Shown here: positions 40,187 to 48,946 of the stretch, in pieces
How positions within the stretch are numbered: position 1 is the first letter of the stretch
Layout: every line of letters begins with the position of its first letter
Origin: JANQOH01 sp965200095
GTDB lineage: Bacteria; Pseudomonadota; Alphaproteobacteria; UBA7887
DNA length: 64,000 nucleotides
Assembly (NCBI GenBank): GCA_965200095.1
Contig: OZ241350.1
Span: forward strand, 930,001 to 994,000
Reading direction: 5' to 3'
Translations under genes and position numbers: made by a program
Notes under the pieces: generated by a model
Seen by the model: the letters and a program-made list of their open reading frames with translations, nothing else
What the model was told of the DNA's origin: nothing
Database searches by the model: none

Positions 40187-41185
40187 CTATCGCGGATAGT
40201 TCTCCGGGACGAAGGCGTCGAAGGTGCGCGCGATCTCGTCCGGGTCGTCGGAGAGCGGGGCGACGATGTGCGTATGCACGCCGGTCTCCCCGGCCCAGCG
40301 CAGGCGGGCGCGACATTCCTCCGCCGTGCCGACCACGGCGATGTCGTCGACCAGTTCGTCGGAGAGGGCGCCGACGGTCCGTCGGCGGTCCCCGGCCGCC
40401 CAGCCTTCGGCGATTTCCGCCGCGGCCTCCTCGTAACCCGCCCAGGCGAGGAAGCGGTTATAGACCGAGGTGGCGTAATACGGGGCCATCGCGCGCTTGA
40501 AGCGCGCGAACGCCGCCTCCTTGTCGTCGGTGACCAGCACCATGTAGCGGTTCACGATCTCGACGTCGCCGGCGGTCTTGCCGGCGCGCGCGGCGCCGGC
40601 GCGGACATGCCCGATCATCTTCGGCAGGGCGCGTTTCGGCCACAGGTTGAAGATCACGCCGTCGCCGACCTCCGCGGCCATCTCGCACATGGCGGGGCGC
40701 AACGCGGCGAGATAGAGAGGCACGGGCGCCTCGAGAGGCGCCTGGCGGTAGCCGCGGCTGCGCACGGTCTCCAGCCGGAAATCGGATTTTTCGCCGGCGA
40801 GCATCGACCGCACGACGATGGCGGTCTCGCGCACGCGGGTAAGCGGCTTCTCGAAACGCCGGCCGTGCCAGCCCTCCATCATCGTCGGGCTCGACGAACC
40901 CAGCCCCATGACGAAACGCCCCGGCAGCAACTGGCCGAGCGCGTTGGCGGTGGCGGCGAGCACCGCGGGGGTGCGGGTGAACACCGGGGTGACGGCGCAA
41001 CCGATGCGCATGTCTCCCGCATGGGGGGCGACCGCCGCCGCCGCGGTCAGCGCGTCCGGCGCCCCGCCGTCGCCGAACCAGGCGTCGTCGTAGCCGGCGG
41101 CGGCGGCGTAGCGGACGCGCGCGATGCTGTCGGCGAGGCGCGGGCCGGCGGGGAGCGTGACGGCGAGACGTTGGCGCGGCGGCAT
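40187..41185 (-). CDS. LLM-class (luciferase-like, F420-type) oxidoreductase
   Basis: 332 aa from ATG 41185, nine bases after GGAAGGA. Luciferase-like TIM barrel: DSIARVRYAAAAGYDDAWFGDGGAPDALTA near the start, RIGCAVTPVFTRTPAVLAATANALGQL, and GRFVMGLGSSSPTMMEGWHG, the usual flavin-phosphate region. It resembles F420-dependent methylene-tetrahydromethanopterin reductase-like proteins, but many alphaproteobacterial members may use FMN. No F420 biosynthesis gene is in the window, so the cofactor is open. Confidence 0.88.
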   Translation of the reverse strand: MPPRQRLAVTLPAGPRLADSIARVRYAAAAGYDDAWFGDGGAPDALTAAAAVAPHAGDMRIGCAVTPVFTRTPAVLAATANALGQLLPGRFVMGLGSSSPTMMEGWHGRRFEKPLTRVRETAIVVRSMLAGEKSDFRLETVRSRGYRQAPLEAPVPLYLAALRPAMCEMAAEVGDGVIFNLWPKRALPKMIGHVRAGAARAGKTAGDVEIVNRYMVLVTDDKEAAFARFKRAMAPYYATSVYNRFLAWAGYEEAAAEIAEGWAAGDRRRTVGALSDELVDDIAVVGTAEECRARLRWAGETGVHTHIVAPLSDDPDEIARTFDAFVPENYPR

Positions 41186-41237
41186 GGCGTGATGTCCTTC
41201 CATCGGTGCGAAGAGAAGCCGCCGGGGGCGGCGGGCG

Positions 41238-42656
41238 TCACCCCCGGGCGCGGAGTTCCTGGATGCGCTCGGCCTGGGTGGCGATGTCCCGGGCCTGAAA
41301 CCACTCCGGCGACCCTTCGGGGAAGGCGCGTTCGGCGCGTTCGGCATGGCGCGCCGCCTCGTCGGGCCGTCCCGTCAGCAAGGCGTATTCGCCCGCCGCC
41401 AGCGCCGACAGACCGCCCTCGCCCAGCGCGTGATGAGCGGCCGCGAGCAGGCGCCAGGTCGTGGGGTCGTCGCGTTCGCGCCGCCGCGCGGCCTCGAGGT
41501 TGCCCACCGCCTCGCGGAGCAGCGCCTCGCCGCCGATCTCGACCTGCACGCGGGCGAGGCTCGCGAGGATCAGGGCGTCCTCGGGCAGAAGGCGCGCCGC
41601 CTGCCGGTAATGGGGCAATGCGTCGCCGGCGCGGCCGTGCTCGAACAGGATCTGCCCCTTGAGTTCGGCGAACCAGGGGTCGTCGGGATGTTCTCCGATC
41701 AGGATGTCGATCTCGCCGAGCGCCGCGTCGAGGTCGGCAAGCCGCATATGGGCGACGGCGCGCGCGTAGCGGGCCGGGAGGCTCTCGTCCTCGGGGGGGA
41801 AACGGACGCGCAGCACGCGGCGCGGGCGTTCGAGGAAACCGATGAGTTTGGCGCGCATCCGCGCGTGACGTCGAAGCTCCTCCGGGGGGTCGGGGACATC
41901 GGACCAGGGCGAGTGCGCCACCGCATTGGCGATGAAGGCGATTCTGTCGGCGGTGAGCGGATGGCTCCGCACGTAAGGGTCCTGCCGTTCGGAAACGAGG
42001 AGTTCCTGGTCCTCGAGGGTGCGCAGGAATTCGAGCAGTCCGCGCGCCGACTGTTGCGCGCGGTCGAGAGTGTCCAGCGCCGCCTGGTCGGCGGCGCGCT
42101 CCTGCGTCCGGGTATAGGCGAGCAGGCGACGCAACCCCACGGTCTGGCCGCCGGCGATCAGGGCGGCGCCGGCCGTGCCCGCCTTGTCGACCCCGGCGCC
42201 GGCGCCGAGGGCGATGGCGCCGATGCCGAGCAGGGTCGCGATGAGACTGGTGTTCTCGGCGGCGCGGATGCCCTCGCCCGAGCGCGCAAGATGACCGCCC
42301 GAAATGTGCCCGGCCTCATGCGCGATCACGCCGATCGCCTGGCCGGGCGATTCCGTGGCCATGAGCAGCCCGGTATGCAGAAAGATGTTCTGTCCGCCGG
42401 CGACGAAAGCGTTGAGGCCGGGGTTGTTGACCAGCAGGATGCGCACCCCCGCCGGGTCGAGCCCCGCGGCGGCGAGGATTGGATCGGACCACCCGCGGAT
42501 GGTAGTTTCGATCTCCGAGTCGCGGACGAGCGACAGGCCCTGGGCGCGCGCGGAAGACGCAAACAACGCCCACGCCGCCGCGCCCCCCAGAACGAGCCCC
42601 AGCATGAGCGATCTTGCGAAGCGCGACGCCAACGGTCGATTCCCGCTTCCCGACAT
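41238..42656 (-). CDS. M48 metalloprotease with TPR domain (BepA/YfgC-like)
   Basis: 472 aa. Signal peptide (SLMLGLVLGGAAAWALFASSARA, cut before QGLSL). M48 protease domain with zinc motif IAHEAGHISGGHLA (HExxH, about 110-114) and the downstream Glu in RTQERAADQAALD. The C-terminal half (about 300-460) is TPR repeats. This is the BepA layout: a periplasmic protease/chaperone that maintains outer-membrane proteins such as LptD. Transcribed away from the aminotransferase gene. Confidence 0.92.
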   Translation of the reverse strand: MSGSGNRPLASRFARSLMLGLVLGGAAAWALFASSARAQGLSLVRDSEIETTIRGWSDPILAAAGLDPAGVRILLVNNPGLNAFVAGGQNIFLHTGLLMATESPGQAIGVIAHEAGHISGGHLARSGEGIRAAENTSLIATLLGIGAIALGAGAGVDKAGTAGAALIAGGQTVGLRRLLAYTRTQERAADQAALDTLDRAQQSARGLLEFLRTLEDQELLVSERQDPYVRSHPLTADRIAFIANAVAHSPWSDVPDPPEELRRHARMRAKLIGFLERPRRVLRVRFPPEDESLPARYARAVAHMRLADLDAALGEIDILIGEHPDDPWFAELKGQILFEHGRAGDALPHYRQAARLLPEDALILASLARVQVEIGGEALLREAVGNLEAARRRERDDPTTWRLLAAAHHALGEGGLSALAAGEYALLTGRPDEAARHAERAERAFPEGSPEWFQARDIATQAERIQELRARG

Positions 42657-42712
42657 TCTCCCTCTTGATAGGCCCCTGCGCCGTCCGGGTCAATGCGCCG
42701 CCGGCGGGCGCA

Positions 42713-42757
42713 GCGATTCTCGTCGCGGTCCGTCGCGGTCGTCCCCGGGAGCGCCGG
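42713..42757. repeat. Half of a family A element
   Basis: GCGATTCTCGTCGCGGTCCG followed by CCCGGGAGCGCCGGC matches the left end and inner motif of family A, without a right end. It lies directly before the aminotransferase start. A similar end (GCGATTCCCGTTTTGGCC) occurs alone at 54607-54624. Confidence 0.35.
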
Positions 42758-42758
42758 C

Positions 42759-43913
42759 ATGGTCCTGAAGACCGGGCGGCGAGCGGCCGTCGCGCCGTTC
42801 TACGCGATGGAGTCGTTCCGCGCCGCCCATGCGCGCGAGGCGCAGGGAGAGCGGGTGCTGCATCTGGAAGTCGGCGAACCCGCGGCGGGCGCGCCGGCCG
42901 CGGCGGTCGACGCGGCGCGCCGCGCCCTCGCCGAACGGCGCATCGGCTATACCGAGGCGCTGGGGATTCCGGCGCTGCGCCGCCGCATCGCCCGTCACTA
43001 CGGGGAACGCTACGGCGTCGCGGTCGATCCGGAGCGGGTGGCCGTCACTCACGGGGCGTCGGCGGCGTTCGTCCTCGCCTTCCTCGCCGCCTTCGACCCC
43101 GGCGACCGTGTGGCGCTGGCGGAGCCCGGCTATCCCGCCTATCGCAACATCCTGGCCGCGCTCGACATGGAGCCGGTGGCGCTGGCCGCCGGCCCCGGGC
43201 AGCGCTTCCAGCCCGACCCGGAGCTGCTGGAGGCAGCGGCGCCGCTCGACGGGCTGATCGTGGCGAGCCCGTCCAACCCGACCGGGAGCATGATGGACGC
43301 CCCGGCGCTCGCGGCCGTCGCCGAATGGTGCCGCGGCAACGGAACGCGGCTGATCTCGGACGAGATCTACCACGGGATCTCCTACGGCCGGCGCGAATCG
43401 TCGGTCCTGGAGCACGACGGCGACGCCGTGGCGATCAACAGTTTCTCCAAGTATTTCGGCATGACCGGCTGGCGGCTGGGCTGGGCGGTGGCGCCCCTGT
43501 CGCTGGTCGGGGCGTTCGACCGGCTGGCGCAGAATTTCTTCATCTCGCCCTCGGGTCTGGCGCAGTTCGCGGCGCTGGAAGCGTTCGATTGCCGCGCCGA
43601 ACTCGACGCGCGCGTCGCCGGCTACGCCCGCAACCGGAAGCTCCTGCTCGAACGCCTTCCGCAGGCGGGGTTCTCCCTTCCGGCGCCGGTGGACGGGGCG
43701 TTCTATGTCTATGCCGACATCGGCCGGCTGGCGGAGGATTCGCGCGCGTTTTGCGCCGCCATGCTCGAAGAGACCGGCGTCGCGGCGACTCCGGGGATCG
43801 ATTTCGACCCGCGGCGCGGCGACCGCTTCGTGCGCTTCTCCTTCGCCGGGGCCGAAGACGAGATCGCCGAGGCCGCCGAACGTCTGACGAAGGCTTACGG
43901 CCCCTCGCGATAG
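42759..43913 (+). CDS. Class I/II PLP-dependent aminotransferase
   Basis: 384 aa from ATG 42759. Aspartate-aminotransferase fold type I: VAPFYAMESFRAAHARE, LEVGEPAAGAP, GYTEALGIPALRRRIA, PSNPTGSM (about 171-178), SDEIYHGISY (PLP Asp/Tyr), SFSKYFGMTGWRLGW (PLP Lys about 231), and FVRFSFA near the end (substrate Arg). Probably acts on aspartate, alanine or aromatic amino acids; specificity cannot be read. Confidence 0.93.
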   Translation: MVLKTGRRAAVAPFYAMESFRAAHAREAQGERVLHLEVGEPAAGAPAAAVDAARRALAERRIGYTEALGIPALRRRIARHYGERYGVAVDPERVAVTHGASAAFVLAFLAAFDPGDRVALAEPGYPAYRNILAALDMEPVALAAGPGQRFQPDPELLEAAAPLDGLIVASPSNPTGSMMDAPALAAVAEWCRGNGTRLISDEIYHGISYGRRESSVLEHDGDAVAINSFSKYFGMTGWRLGWAVAPLSLVGAFDRLAQNFFISPSGLAQFAALEAFDCRAELDARVAGYARNRKLLLERLPQAGFSLPAPVDGAFYVYADIGRLAEDSRAFCAAMLEETGVAATPGIDFDPRRGDRFVRFSFAGAEDEIAEAAERLTKAYGPSR

Positions 43914-44085
43914 CCGGCGCCGCCGGCTGCCGGAAAAACACGCGAAAAACACCGATAAAATACGCGGAAATGTCGCGCGACCGCGGGCCGTCGCGGCGCG
44001 ACGGCGCCGCTCTGCGCGCTATCTGGACTCTCAGGCCGCCGCGCGAATACGGACTGCGGCGGCGCCGAAACCGGGAGAAAGCGAG

Positions 44086-44280
44086 ATGACTCATCGCCGT
44101 AACCGCAGGCCCGCCGAACCCCGCGCCGCCGCCGCGCCCGCGCGCGATGCGCATGGCCTTTCCGCGCCGCGTTCCGCGCCGGTCGCCCCGTCCGTTCCGC
44201 CGCCGGCCGCCACGCCGGCGCGGCCCGCCTGGTCCAGCATCTTCACGGGGTATCGCAGCGCGTTCGGCGTCAGCGGCTGA
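44086..44280 (+). CDS. Possible 64-aa Pro/Ala/Arg-rich protein
   Basis: An open frame beginning MTHRRNRRPAEPRAAAA after a fair ribosome-binding site (gggagaaagcgag). No domain, membrane segment or family is recognisable; composition (Pro, Ala, Arg) is what random GC-rich DNA gives. The last residues (SSIFTGYRSAFGVSG) are less biased. It converges on, and slightly overlaps, the gene at 44270. The frame could be chance. Confidence 0.3.
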   Translation: MTHRRNRRPAEPRAAAAPARDAHGLSAPRSAPVAPSVPPPAATPARPAWSSIFTGYRSAFGVSG

Positions 44281-44761
44281 GCGCGCCGCCGCCCAGCCAC
44301 ATCGCCAGCGCCTTGCCGGGATCGGCGATCTCGTCGACCGACCGGTAATAGAACGCTTCCCACCCGGCTTCGGGCAGGCCCGTGAAGATCATCAGGTTCA
44401 GGGGGTAGTCCTCGCTGTCGGTGCAGCGGCGGAAATCGTCGCGATAGAGGAACACCGGCTTCCCCCAGGCGACGGCCATCCCCAATTCGACCATCACGCC
44501 TTCGTCGGGCGGACAGCCGTTGACGACGGCGAACGTCCCGTCGGCGTCGCGCACGTCGCGCATGTCGGCCTGGCCGATGCGCCAGGCCCAGCCGGGGCGG
44601 GCCTTGTCGATCTGGTTGTTGCGCGCGAAGGGCTCCCACACTTCGGCGCCGGCGGCCTCCAGCGCCGCGGCGAGCGCCGCCAGCGGGCCGGCGCGCAATT
44701 GCGCCGAGAATCCGTAAGGGTTGGCGAGATACAGCGTCTTGCGGGCGGTCATTTCCTTCAT
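44270..44761 (-). CDS. Nucleoside 2-deoxyribosyltransferase-family protein
   Basis: 163 aa from ATG 44761, which overlaps the folK stop (ATGA); ATG 44752 (MTARKTLYLANPYG) is an alternative. Family signs: YLANPYGFSAQLR at the start, WEPFARNNQ, DADGTFAVVNGCPPDEGVMVELGMAVAWGKPVFLYRDDFR (about 90-128, with the catalytic Asp and Glu). It would exchange bases on deoxynucleosides or cleave nucleotides (related to RCL/DNPH1). Coupled to folK. Confidence 0.88.
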   Translation of the reverse strand: MKEMTARKTLYLANPYGFSAQLRAGPLAALAAALEAAGAEVWEPFARNNQIDKARPGWAWRIGQADMRDVRDADGTFAVVNGCPPDEGVMVELGMAVAWGKPVFLYRDDFRRCTDSEDYPLNLMIFTGLPEAGWEAFYYRSVDEIADPGKALAMWLGGGALSR

Positions 44762-45315
44762 CCCCCCGGCGGGATCGCGGAGACGGTCTGCCCCGGCGGC
44801 AGCGCGGCGATGAGATCCGCGATCGGGCGCCCGTCGCCGGGGCGCCCCCAGGCCGGGGCGATTTCGGCAAGCGGCAGCAGCACGAAGGCGCGCTCGGCGA
44901 GCCGCGGGTGCGGGAGAACGAGGCCGGGTTCGTCGATGACCGCGCCGCCGCAGGCCAGCAGGTCGAGGTCGATGACCCGGGCCGCCCACCTTTCCGCGCG
45001 CCGGCGGCCGAACCGCGCCTCCGTTGCGAGCAGGAGATCGAGTATGTCGCGCGGCGGACGGGCGGCGCGGAAGCGCGCGACCGCGTTCGCGAACCATGGC
45101 TGCTCCGACTCCGGCACGGGCGCGGCGCGATACCACGACGAGACGGCGACGGGGGCGCCGAGCGTTTCGGCGAGCGCTGCGAGCGCCCGCTTGCAGGTCT
45201 CCAGGGGCGGCGCGCCGTCGGGGCCGGGCAGGTTGGCGCCGACGCCGACGAAGACGCCGTCGGACGCGCCCGCCGGCGCCGGCGGGCCTTGAGAAATTGG
45301 CGCGGCCGGGCGCAT
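44758..45315 (-). CDS. folK: 2-amino-4-hydroxy-6-hydroxymethyldihydropteridine diphosphokinase
   Basis: 185 aa from ATG 45315 (MRPAAPISQG); the conserved part starts GVFVGVGANLPGP. HPPK of folate synthesis: VSSWYRAAPV, PWFANAVARF, LLATEARFGRRRAERWAARVIDLDLL (about 95-120, containing the RxxDxDxL signature with the metal Asp pair), and LPHPRLAERAFVLLPLAEIAP. Divergent from the NYN gene, whose promoter overlaps the start of folK. Confidence 0.95.
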   Translation of the reverse strand: MRPAAPISQGPPAPAGASDGVFVGVGANLPGPDGAPPLETCKRALAALAETLGAPVAVSSWYRAAPVPESEQPWFANAVARFRAARPPRDILDLLLATEARFGRRRAERWAARVIDLDLLACGGAVIDEPGLVLPHPRLAERAFVLLPLAEIAPAWGRPGDGRPIADLIAALPPGQTVSAIPPGG

Positions 45316-45318
45316 ATA
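45289..45318 (+). promoter_or_regulatory. Candidate promoter of the NYN-domain gene
   Basis: TTGAGA (45289-45294), an 18-base spacer and CATATA (45313-45318), about 55 bases before ATG 45372. It overlaps the folK start on the other strand, so the two genes may interfere with each other. Confidence 0.45.
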
Positions 45319-45371
45319 GGGGCGGGAACGCCCGGCGGGCGCCGGGCCGGCACGAAACGGAGCGACATGCA

Positions 45372-46052
45372 ATGATATTTTATCCCGAGGAAAGGGTTGC
45401 GGTCTTCATAGACGGCGCGAACCTCTTCAACGCCACACGGTTGCTGGGGTTCGACGTCGACTACAAAAAGCTGCTCACGATGTTCTCGTCGAAGGGGCGT
45501 CTGATGCGCGCATTCTACTATACCGCGCTCCTCGACAACCAGGAGTATACGCCGCTCCGCCCGCTGGTCGACTGGCTCGACTATAACGGCTACACCGTGG
45601 TCACCAAGTCGGCGAAGGAATTCACCGACTCGACGGGGCTCCGCAAGATCAAGGGCAATATGGACATCGAAATCGCCATCGACGTCATGGACATGGCGAG
45701 TCACGTGGACCATATCGTCCTGATGTCCGGCGACGGCGATTTCCGCCGCCTCGTCGAAGCCGTGCAACGCAAGGGCGTGCGCGTGTCGGTGGTGTCGACG
45801 ATCCGGCCGCGCCCGCCGGTTCTCGCCGACGAACTGCGCCGCCAGGCCGACAATTTCGTCGAACTCGTGGATATCCAGGACGACATCATGCGCGACCCGG
45901 TCTACCGGGCCCGGCGCGAGGCCATGCGCGAGGCGATGGAGGCGCGGCGCGGAGAGGAAGCGGAACACGACTACCGCGACGGGACGGAGGACGAGGGAAT
46001 CGACGACGGCGATTACGACGACGAAGAGGAAAACGGCGGGAGGCATGGATGA
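45372..46052 (+). CDS. NYN-domain (LabA/DUF88) RNase-like protein
   Basis: 226 aa. PIN-like NYN fold: VAVFIDGANLFNATRLLGFDVDYKKL (first acidic residue), TKSAKEFTDSTGLRKIKGNMDIEIAIDVMDMA (second), and DHIVLMSGDGDFRRLVEAVQRKGVRVSVVS (DGDF, third acidic cluster). A strongly acidic tail (about 190-226) follows. Such proteins are thought to be metal-dependent RNases. Single-domain LabA-type members are near universal in Alphaproteobacteria beside folK and the family 5 uracil glycosylase, as here. Overlaps the next gene by 8 bases. Confidence 0.93.
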   Translation: MIFYPEERVAVFIDGANLFNATRLLGFDVDYKKLLTMFSSKGRLMRAFYYTALLDNQEYTPLRPLVDWLDYNGYTVVTKSAKEFTDSTGLRKIKGNMDIEIAIDVMDMASHVDHIVLMSGDGDFRRLVEAVQRKGVRVSVVSTIRPRPPVLADELRRQADNFVELVDIQDDIMRDPVYRARREAMREAMEARRGEEAEHDYRDGTEDEGIDDGDYDDEEENGGRHG

Positions 46053-46734
46053 GGCGGGCGGCCGGCTCCGCGCGCCGCCGGCCGATTGCGGGTTGTGTCC
46101 GCGACTCGTCGCGTATCGACGCGCCAACGCGGCGCGCCGGCCCGACTGGCGCAACGCGCCGGTCGAATCGTTCGGCGGCCTCGACTCGCGGCTCCTCGTG
46201 GTCGGCCTGGCGCCCGGCCTGAGCGGCGCCAACCGCACCGGCCGCCCGTTCACCGGCGACGCCGCCGGCGATGTCCTCTATCCGGCGCTGCAACGGCGCG
46301 GTTTCGCCGCCGGGCGCTACGGAGCGAAGGCCGATGACGGCTTCCGCCTCGTCGACTGCCGCGTCACCAACGCGGCGCGCTGCGCGCCGCCGCAAAACCG
46401 GCCGACGGGCGCGGAACTGCGCGCCTGCCGGGGCTTTCTCGCCGCCGAGATCGCCGCCATGCCGCGCCTGCGCGCAGTCCTCGCGCTGGGGCGCATCGCC
46501 CACGACTCGGCGCTGGCGGCGCTGGGCGCGCGGCGCGCCGCCTGGCCCTTCGCTCACGGCGCGACCCACCGGCTCGACCCCCGCCGCGCCCTGTTCGACA
46601 GCTATCACTGTTCGCGCTACAACATGAACACGCGCCGCCTGACGGCGGCGATGTTCGACGACGTTATCGACCGCGTGTCCGAAGCCGTGGCGGCCGCGCG
46701 GGAGGCGGGAGAGGGGGCGAATGACGGTCCGTAG
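46045..46734 (+). CDS. Uracil-DNA glycosylase, family 5 (UDGb-like)
   Basis: 229 aa. Removes uracil and deaminated bases from DNA. N-terminal cysteines (ADCGLCPRL) with later Cys in TNAARCAPP and LRACRGFL, fitting the Fe-S cluster of families 4/5. Motif A is LVVGLAPGLSGANRTGRPFTGDAAG (about 50-74), where the family 5 members lack the usual catalytic Asp. Motif B is SYHCSRYNMNTRRLT (about 192-206). Overlaps both its neighbours, in a repair/RNA-turnover group. Confidence 0.9.
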   Translation: MDEAGGRLRAPPADCGLCPRLVAYRRANAARRPDWRNAPVESFGGLDSRLLVVGLAPGLSGANRTGRPFTGDAAGDVLYPALQRRGFAAGRYGAKADDGFRLVDCRVTNAARCAPPQNRPTGAELRACRGFLAAEIAAMPRLRAVLALGRIAHDSALAALGARRAAWPFAHGATHRLDPRRALFDSYHCSRYNMNTRRLTAAMFDDVIDRVSEAVAAAREAGEGANDGP

Positions 46735-47794
46735 CGACGATCTCGCGGCGCTGATCGAGGCGGTCTTCGCCAATGCCGGCAGCGCCGAAAGCGAGGCGAA
46801 AACCGTGGCGCGACACTTGGTCGAGGCGAATCTCGCGGGCCATGACAGCCACGGGGCGATCCGCGTCCCGGCCTATGTGGACTGGGTGGAGGCGGGGACG
46901 CTGATCCCCAACCGGTCGGTCGAAACGGTGTTCGAGAACGAGACCGTCGCCATCGTCGACGGCAATTTCGGCTTCGGGCAGGTGCTCGGCGAACAGGCGG
47001 TCGCGCTCGGGGTGGAGAAATGCCGGCGCGCCGGACTGTCGATGGTCGGGTTGCGCAATTCGGGGCATGTGGGGCGCGTCGGCGACTGGGCGATCCAGGC
47101 GGCGGAGGCGGGCCTGCTGTCGCTGCATTTCGTCAACACCTCGGGCGGCGGCATTCTCGTGGCGCCGTGGGGCGGCGCCGACCGGCGGTTGTCGGCGAAC
47201 CCCATCGCCGCCGGCGTCCCGGTCCCGGGGCGCTCGCCGATCGTAGCCGACCTGTCCACCTGCGTGATCGCCGAGGGCAAAATCAGAGTCGCGCGCAACA
47301 AGGGCGCCGCCGTGCCCGAAAACGCCATTATCGACGGCGCAGGGCGCCCGACGACCGACCCCGAGCGCTTCTACGCGGACCCGCCGGGGGCCATCCTCCC
47401 CATCGCCGGGCACAAGGGCTATGTGCTGTCGGTGGTTGTCGAGGCGCTCGCCGGGGCGCTGACGGGCGGCGGCGCCAGCCATCCCGACAACCCCACCGCC
47501 GACCGGGTCTGCAACGGGATGCTGTCGATCTTCATCGACCCGGGGACGGTGGCGGGCCTGTCGTTCGGCGCCGGGATGGAGCGTTTCGTCGACTGGGTCA
47601 AGGCGGCGCCGAAAGCCGAAGGCGTGTCGGAAATCCTGATGCCGGGAGACCCGGAAGAGCAAACCCGCGCCGACCGGCTGGCGAACGGCATTCCGCTCGA
47701 CGGCGCCACTCTGGAGCAACTGTCCGCCGCCGCGCGCAAGGTCGGCCTTGCGGACGCGCGTATCGCCGAACTGCTGGGAAGGGACTCCGCATGA
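46721..47794 (+). CDS. Malate/L-lactate (Ldh2/MdlA-type) dehydrogenase, copy 1
   Basis: 357 aa. NAD(P)-dependent 2-hydroxyacid dehydrogenase of the Ldh_2 fold, unrelated to classical LDH: HLVEANLAGHDSHGAIRVPAYVDW (catalytic His, about 39-52), GNFGFGQVLGEQA, SGHVGRVGDWA (about 113-123), FVNTSGGGILVAPWGG, and AGHKGYVLSVVVEALAGALTGGG. Substrates in the family include malate, ureidoglycolate, sulfolactate and 2,3-diketogulonate. Overlaps UDG upstream by 14 bases and its own paralogue downstream by four. Confidence 0.92.
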   Translation: MTVRSDDLAALIEAVFANAGSAESEAKTVARHLVEANLAGHDSHGAIRVPAYVDWVEAGTLIPNRSVETVFENETVAIVDGNFGFGQVLGEQAVALGVEKCRRAGLSMVGLRNSGHVGRVGDWAIQAAEAGLLSLHFVNTSGGGILVAPWGGADRRLSANPIAAGVPVPGRSPIVADLSTCVIAEGKIRVARNKGAAVPENAIIDGAGRPTTDPERFYADPPGAILPIAGHKGYVLSVVVEALAGALTGGGASHPDNPTADRVCNGMLSIFIDPGTVAGLSFGAGMERFVDWVKAAPKAEGVSEILMPGDPEEQTRADRLANGIPLDGATLEQLSAAARKVGLADARIAELLGRDSA

Positions 47795-48900
47795 CCGTTG
47801 CCGCTGCGCCGCTGCGCGCGTTCGTCGCCGAGATTTTCGCGGCCGCCGGCTGCGATGCGGACGAGGCCGCGCGCATCGCCCGCTATCTGGTCGCCGCCGA
47901 TCTCGTCGGGCACCCGAGCCACGGCGTCATTCGCGTGCCGCGTTATCTCGACGCCATGGCGCGGGGGTCGGTCCATCCGGGGCGCGAGATCGAGATCGTG
48001 CGCGACGCGCCGGGTTTCGCGGTCGTGGACGGCAAATCCGGTTTCGGGCAGACGGTGGGCGAACAGGCGGTCGATCTCGGCATCGCCCGGGCGCGCGACA
48101 ACGGCGTCGCCGCCGTCGGCCTGCGCAATTCCGCCCATCTCGGGCGCATCGGCGACTGGCCGGAGCGCGCGGCCGCCGCCGGCATGGCGTCGGTCCATTT
48201 CGTCAACGCCTCGGGCATTTCCCCGGCGGTGGCGCCGTTCGGCGGCGTCGACAAGCGCATGTCCACCAACCCGTTCGCCGCGGGCGTGCCCAATGGCGAC
48301 GAGCCGATCATTCTGGATTTCGCGACTTCGGTGGTCGCCGAGGGCAAGGTGCTGGTGGCGGTCAACGGCGGCAAGCCGCTCCCCGACGGCGCGCTGATCG
48401 ACGGCGACGGCGCGCTTTCGTCGAACCCGGAGGCCCTTTACGGCCCCATCGCCGACAAGACGAAGGTCAACACGCGCAACGGCCGGGGCGCGATTCGGGC
48501 GATGGGCGACCACAAGGGTTCGGGCCTGTCGATGATGTGCGAATTGCTGGCGGGCGCGCTCGGCGGCAACGGGTGCGCGAGCGACGCCGGGCCGGGCGTT
48601 CTCGCGAACGGCATGTTCTCGGTCTATGTCGATGCGTCGGCGCTGGATACGGGCGGTTTCGCGCGCGAGGTTTCGGATTTCGTCGCCTGGGCGCGGACGG
48701 CCCGCCCCATCGACCCGTCGGCGCCGGTGCTCGCCCCCGGCGACCCGGAGCGCGCCCGCCGCCGCGACCGCGAGGCCAACGGCATCCCGCTGGAGGAGGA
48801 CACCTGCCGCTCGCTGCTCGCCGTAGCGGAACGATACCGGCTTCGCGCGCCCGCCGAAATCGCGGCCCGATCCGGTGATCGGGTGTCGGCCGGGGATTGA
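47791..48900 (+). CDS. Malate/L-lactate (Ldh2/MdlA-type) dehydrogenase, copy 2
   Basis: 369 aa, start ATG 47791 overlapping the previous stop (ATGA). Same landmarks as copy 1: YLVAADLVGHPSHGVIRVPRYLD, GKSGFGQTVGEQAVDLG, NSAHLGRIGDWPERA, FVNASGISPAVAPFGG, and MGDHKGSGLSMMCELLAGALGGNG. The two proteins are diverged (roughly half identical by eye), so the pair is an old duplication and probably has two substrates or forms a mixed oligomer. Last gene of the run that starts with the NYN gene. Confidence 0.92.
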   Translation: MTVAAAPLRAFVAEIFAAAGCDADEAARIARYLVAADLVGHPSHGVIRVPRYLDAMARGSVHPGREIEIVRDAPGFAVVDGKSGFGQTVGEQAVDLGIARARDNGVAAVGLRNSAHLGRIGDWPERAAAAGMASVHFVNASGISPAVAPFGGVDKRMSTNPFAAGVPNGDEPIILDFATSVVAEGKVLVAVNGGKPLPDGALIDGDGALSSNPEALYGPIADKTKVNTRNGRGAIRAMGDHKGSGLSMMCELLAGALGGNGCASDAGPGVLANGMFSVYVDASALDTGGFAREVSDFVAWARTARPIDPSAPVLAPGDPERARRRDREANGIPLEEDTCRSLLAVAERYRLRAPAEIAARSGDRVSAGD

Positions 48901-48925
48901 TATGCGGCTTGCGATCCGGTATTCT
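48897..48925 (+). promoter_or_regulatory. Strong promoter of the 56-aa ORF at 48947
   Basis: TTGATA (48897-48902), exactly 17 bases, TATTCT (48920-48925). A start near 48932 would leave a leader of about 15 bases carrying AAGGAG. It overlaps the stop of the dehydrogenase gene. Confidence 0.6.
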
Positions 48926-48946
48926 CGCCGATGAAGGAGACGCACC

